Shown here piece after piece: positions 63,701 to 64,000 of a DNA stretch of 64,000 nucleotides. The position numbers and the translations under genes were made by a program. The number at the start of each line of letters is the position of its first letter. Position 1 is the first letter of the stretch. The stretch lies in the NCBI GenBank assembly GCA_022844485.1, contig JALHLQ010000001.1, forward strand, positions 476,369 through 540,368, in the 5' to 3' direction. This DNA is from Xanthobacteraceae bacterium. GTDB taxonomy: Bacteria; Pseudomonadota; Alphaproteobacteria; Rhizobiales; Xanthobacteraceae. Under the pieces are notes generated by a model, which was not told the DNA's origin, searched no databases, and was given only the letters and a program-made list of their open reading frames with translations.

Positions 63701-63765
63701 TGACGCTCTCGGTGCCGCTGCAGGTGGACGCGCGCGCCGCCGACAATTGGGACGACGCGCACTGA
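60718..63765 (+). CDS. polA: DNA polymerase I with degenerate 3'-5' exonuclease site
   Basis: PolA fills gaps and removes RNA primers in replication and repair. The 1015-residue protein has an intact 5'-nuclease domain (about 20-320, LIDGSSFIFRAYF, DADDLIATY-like region, GDSTDNVPGVPGIG). A proline/alanine-rich linker (about 325-390) follows, then the 3'-5' exonuclease fold (about 410-600) and the polymerase domain with motif A SADYSQIELR, motif B RAKAINFGIIYG and motif C QVHDELVFE. In the exonuclease, the expected D-x-E is D431-L-V433, the second motif reads GHDLKPD, and the usual YxxxD is H580...N584. Proofreading is therefore probably lost or weak. The start has a TAAGG site. Confidence 0.95.
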   Translation: MPAHHKAANEAPLHKHPLKKGDHVFLIDGSSFIFRAYFAMFKAAQSRGRSFTRSDGLPSGAVLTFCNMLWKLLREGLDGVKPTHVAVVFDHSGTSFRNEIYEDYKGHRPEPPDELVPQFPLMRDAVRAFGLAPVEQKGFEADDLIATYARDALEKGADVSIIAGDKDLMQLVRPGVTMYDPMPGNERRVDRAFVIEKFGVPPEKVADVQALVGDSTDNVPGVPGIGIKTAAQLIQDYGDLETLLARAGEIKQEKRRLSLIEHAEIARMSKKLVLLDDHVELECPLEDLPHDGHDPARLIAFLKAMEFTSLTKRVAEAAGVDPNAIEADPKLRPAGAQPPPPAEPPPEAEEKPAEARGPARQLSLGLKAEPDQRRMPAGRAAPMQPQALVNARLSDASSQKFDPAAYELIADPEALDRWIASAFDQGFVAVDLVTTSVDPMIAEIVGVSLALAPNKAGYIPLSHRASDDLLAQGGLAPGQIPARHALAQLKLILEHPGVLKIGHDLKPDILVFERHGVSLEPFDDVLLLSYVLDAGQGAHSIEQLAQRHLHHAASNIADVIGKGRTLVPFETIEIARACRHCAENPDVSLRLWRLLKARLVAEGMTTVYETLERPLVPVLARMERRGISIDGDILSRLSGEFAQKAAALEAEIQELAGEPLNPGSPKQLGDILFGKMKLAGARRTKTGAWSTTASILEDLAEEGHALPVKILEWRQITKLKSTYTDQLTAHVNPDTGRVHTSYALAATTTGRLASSEPNLQNIPIRTEEGRKIRRAFIAAPGHKLVSADYSQIELRLLAEIADIPALKKAFQDGTDIHALTASEMFGVPVKGMPPDVRRRAKAINFGIIYGISAFGLANQLGIPREEAGAYIRQYFERFPGIRAYMESTKEFCRKHGYVKTIFGRKCHYPDISASNPSVRSFNERAAVNATLQGSAADIIRRAMIRVEGALAKAKLSACMLLQVHDELVFEAPDAEVEATLPVVRRVMEDAPFPAVTLSVPLQVDARAADNWDDAH

Positions 63766-63770
63766 CGCGC

Positions 63771-64000
63771 GATCCCCGAAAAGTGGATGCCGGTTTTCGG
63801 GAAGGATCGCGCGCACATAAAACCCGGCGAAGTGGGAACCGGTTCGCCGCAAGAAAATGCGAAAACAAAAAAATAGAATCTGATCCCCGAAAAGTGGATG
63901 CCGGTTTTCGGGAAGGATCGCGCGCACATAAAACCCGGCGAAGTGGGAACCGGTTCGCCGCAAGAAAATGCGAAAACAAAAAAATAGAATCTGATCCCCG
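63771..64000. repeat. 111-bp tandem repeat of two palindromic modules (runs off the window)
   Basis: Two full copies (63771-63881 and 63882-63992) and the first eight bases of a third are present; the first two are identical as far as can be read. Each unit holds module 1 (CCCGAAAA ... TTTTCGGG), a GGATCGCGCGCACATAAAA spacer, module 2 (GGCGAA ... TTCGCC), and an A-rich end with AGAAAATGCGAAAAC. It begins six bases after the polA stop. Both modules are widespread alphaproteobacterial intergenic palindromes, here fused and repeated in tandem. No gene was accepted in it. Confidence 0.9.

Noticed and set aside
60580..63963. A 1127-residue open frame on the minus strand opposite polA
   Set aside because: It mirrors polA codon for codon in a high-GC gene, has an arginine/histidine-rich composition with no domain, and repeats itself over the tandem repeat. 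It is a shadow of polA.
63771..64000. Possible CRISPR array
   Set aside because: The 111-base units are directly adjacent and identical, with no variable spacers and no cas genes.
1..64000. tRNA or rRNA genes
   Set aside because: No stretch with T-loop, anticodon-stem and acceptor-stem features was recognised by eye; a tRNA scan could not be run, so a missed tRNA is possible but unlikely given the dense coding.

Overview
The window is a GC-rich, gene-dense chromosomal segment of an alphaproteobacterium, most likely order Hyphomicrobiales (Rhizobiales), near the Nitrobacteraceae/Xanthobacteraceae (Bradyrhizobium, Rhodoplanes or Pseudolabrys type). The reasons are gene content and order: hisD-UPF0262-phosphatase-infA-maf-yacG, a small SRP RNA just upstream of dnaX-ybaB-recR, a membrane-anchored cytochrome c of the CycM type followed by kdsB and pheA, DUF2865 and TIGR02281 aspartic protease genes, a complete tad/cpa pilus locus, and intergenic palindromic repeats typical of this order. 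No tRNA, rRNA, phage, transposase or CRISPR array was recognised. The species cannot be named from the sequence alone.

Layout. 1-4.9 kb: end of hisD, UPF0262, a low-molecular-weight phosphatase, infA and maf, then an acyl-CoA ligase and a short-chain dehydrogenase placed between maf and yacG. 4.9-8.9 kb: a TRAP transporter of the 2-oxoacid/lactate-binding (TakP-like) type (dctM, dctQ, dctP) and a secreted DUF2865 protein. 8.9-19.5 kb: a FAD oxidoreductase, a HAD nucleotidase, lysine biosynthesis (dapD, dapE), truA, a PNPOx-fold protein, fmt-def, rmuC and an AmpG-like transporter. 18.5-23.5 kb: ffs-dnaX-ybaB-recR on the minus strand, then nudC and a PfkB kinase on the plus strand. 23.4-26.4 kb: a sulfur module (rhodanese, YeeE/YedE transporter, 51-residue cysteine-rich small protein) with a divergent Lrp regulator.

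26.4-38.1 kb is the tad/cpa locus for a Flp (type IVc) pilus: two TadE pseudopilins and a free-standing secretin N-domain protein on the minus strand, then flp, cpaA, cpaB, cpaC, cpaD, cpaE, cpaF, tadB and tadC on the plus strand, and tadD on the minus strand. Three of its non-coding regions each carry a one-mismatch match to the CtrA box TTAA-N7-TTAA, which suggests cell-cycle control. 38.2-49.7 kb: leucyl aminopeptidase, a MarR regulator overlapping an NlpC/P60 peptidase, a GhrA-type dehydrogenase, and a Yej-type peptide ABC operon with two tandem binding proteins. 49.8-64 kb: cycM, kdsB, pheA, a stand-alone FAD monooxygenase, a phosphomannomutase, an aspartic protease, ugd-hrpB, an acyltransferase, polA and a 111-bp tandem repeat.

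The observations most worth checking are: PolA keeps its 5'-nuclease and polymerase motifs but has lost key residues in the proofreading site; the recurring CtrA-like boxes in the tad locus; the small cysteine-rich protein attached to the thiosulfate/rhodanese operon; and the composite palindromic tandem repeat at the right end, which has a single-copy relative at 18.4 kb. No clearly new multi-gene system was found; most of the window is ordinary core genome with a few accessory insertions.
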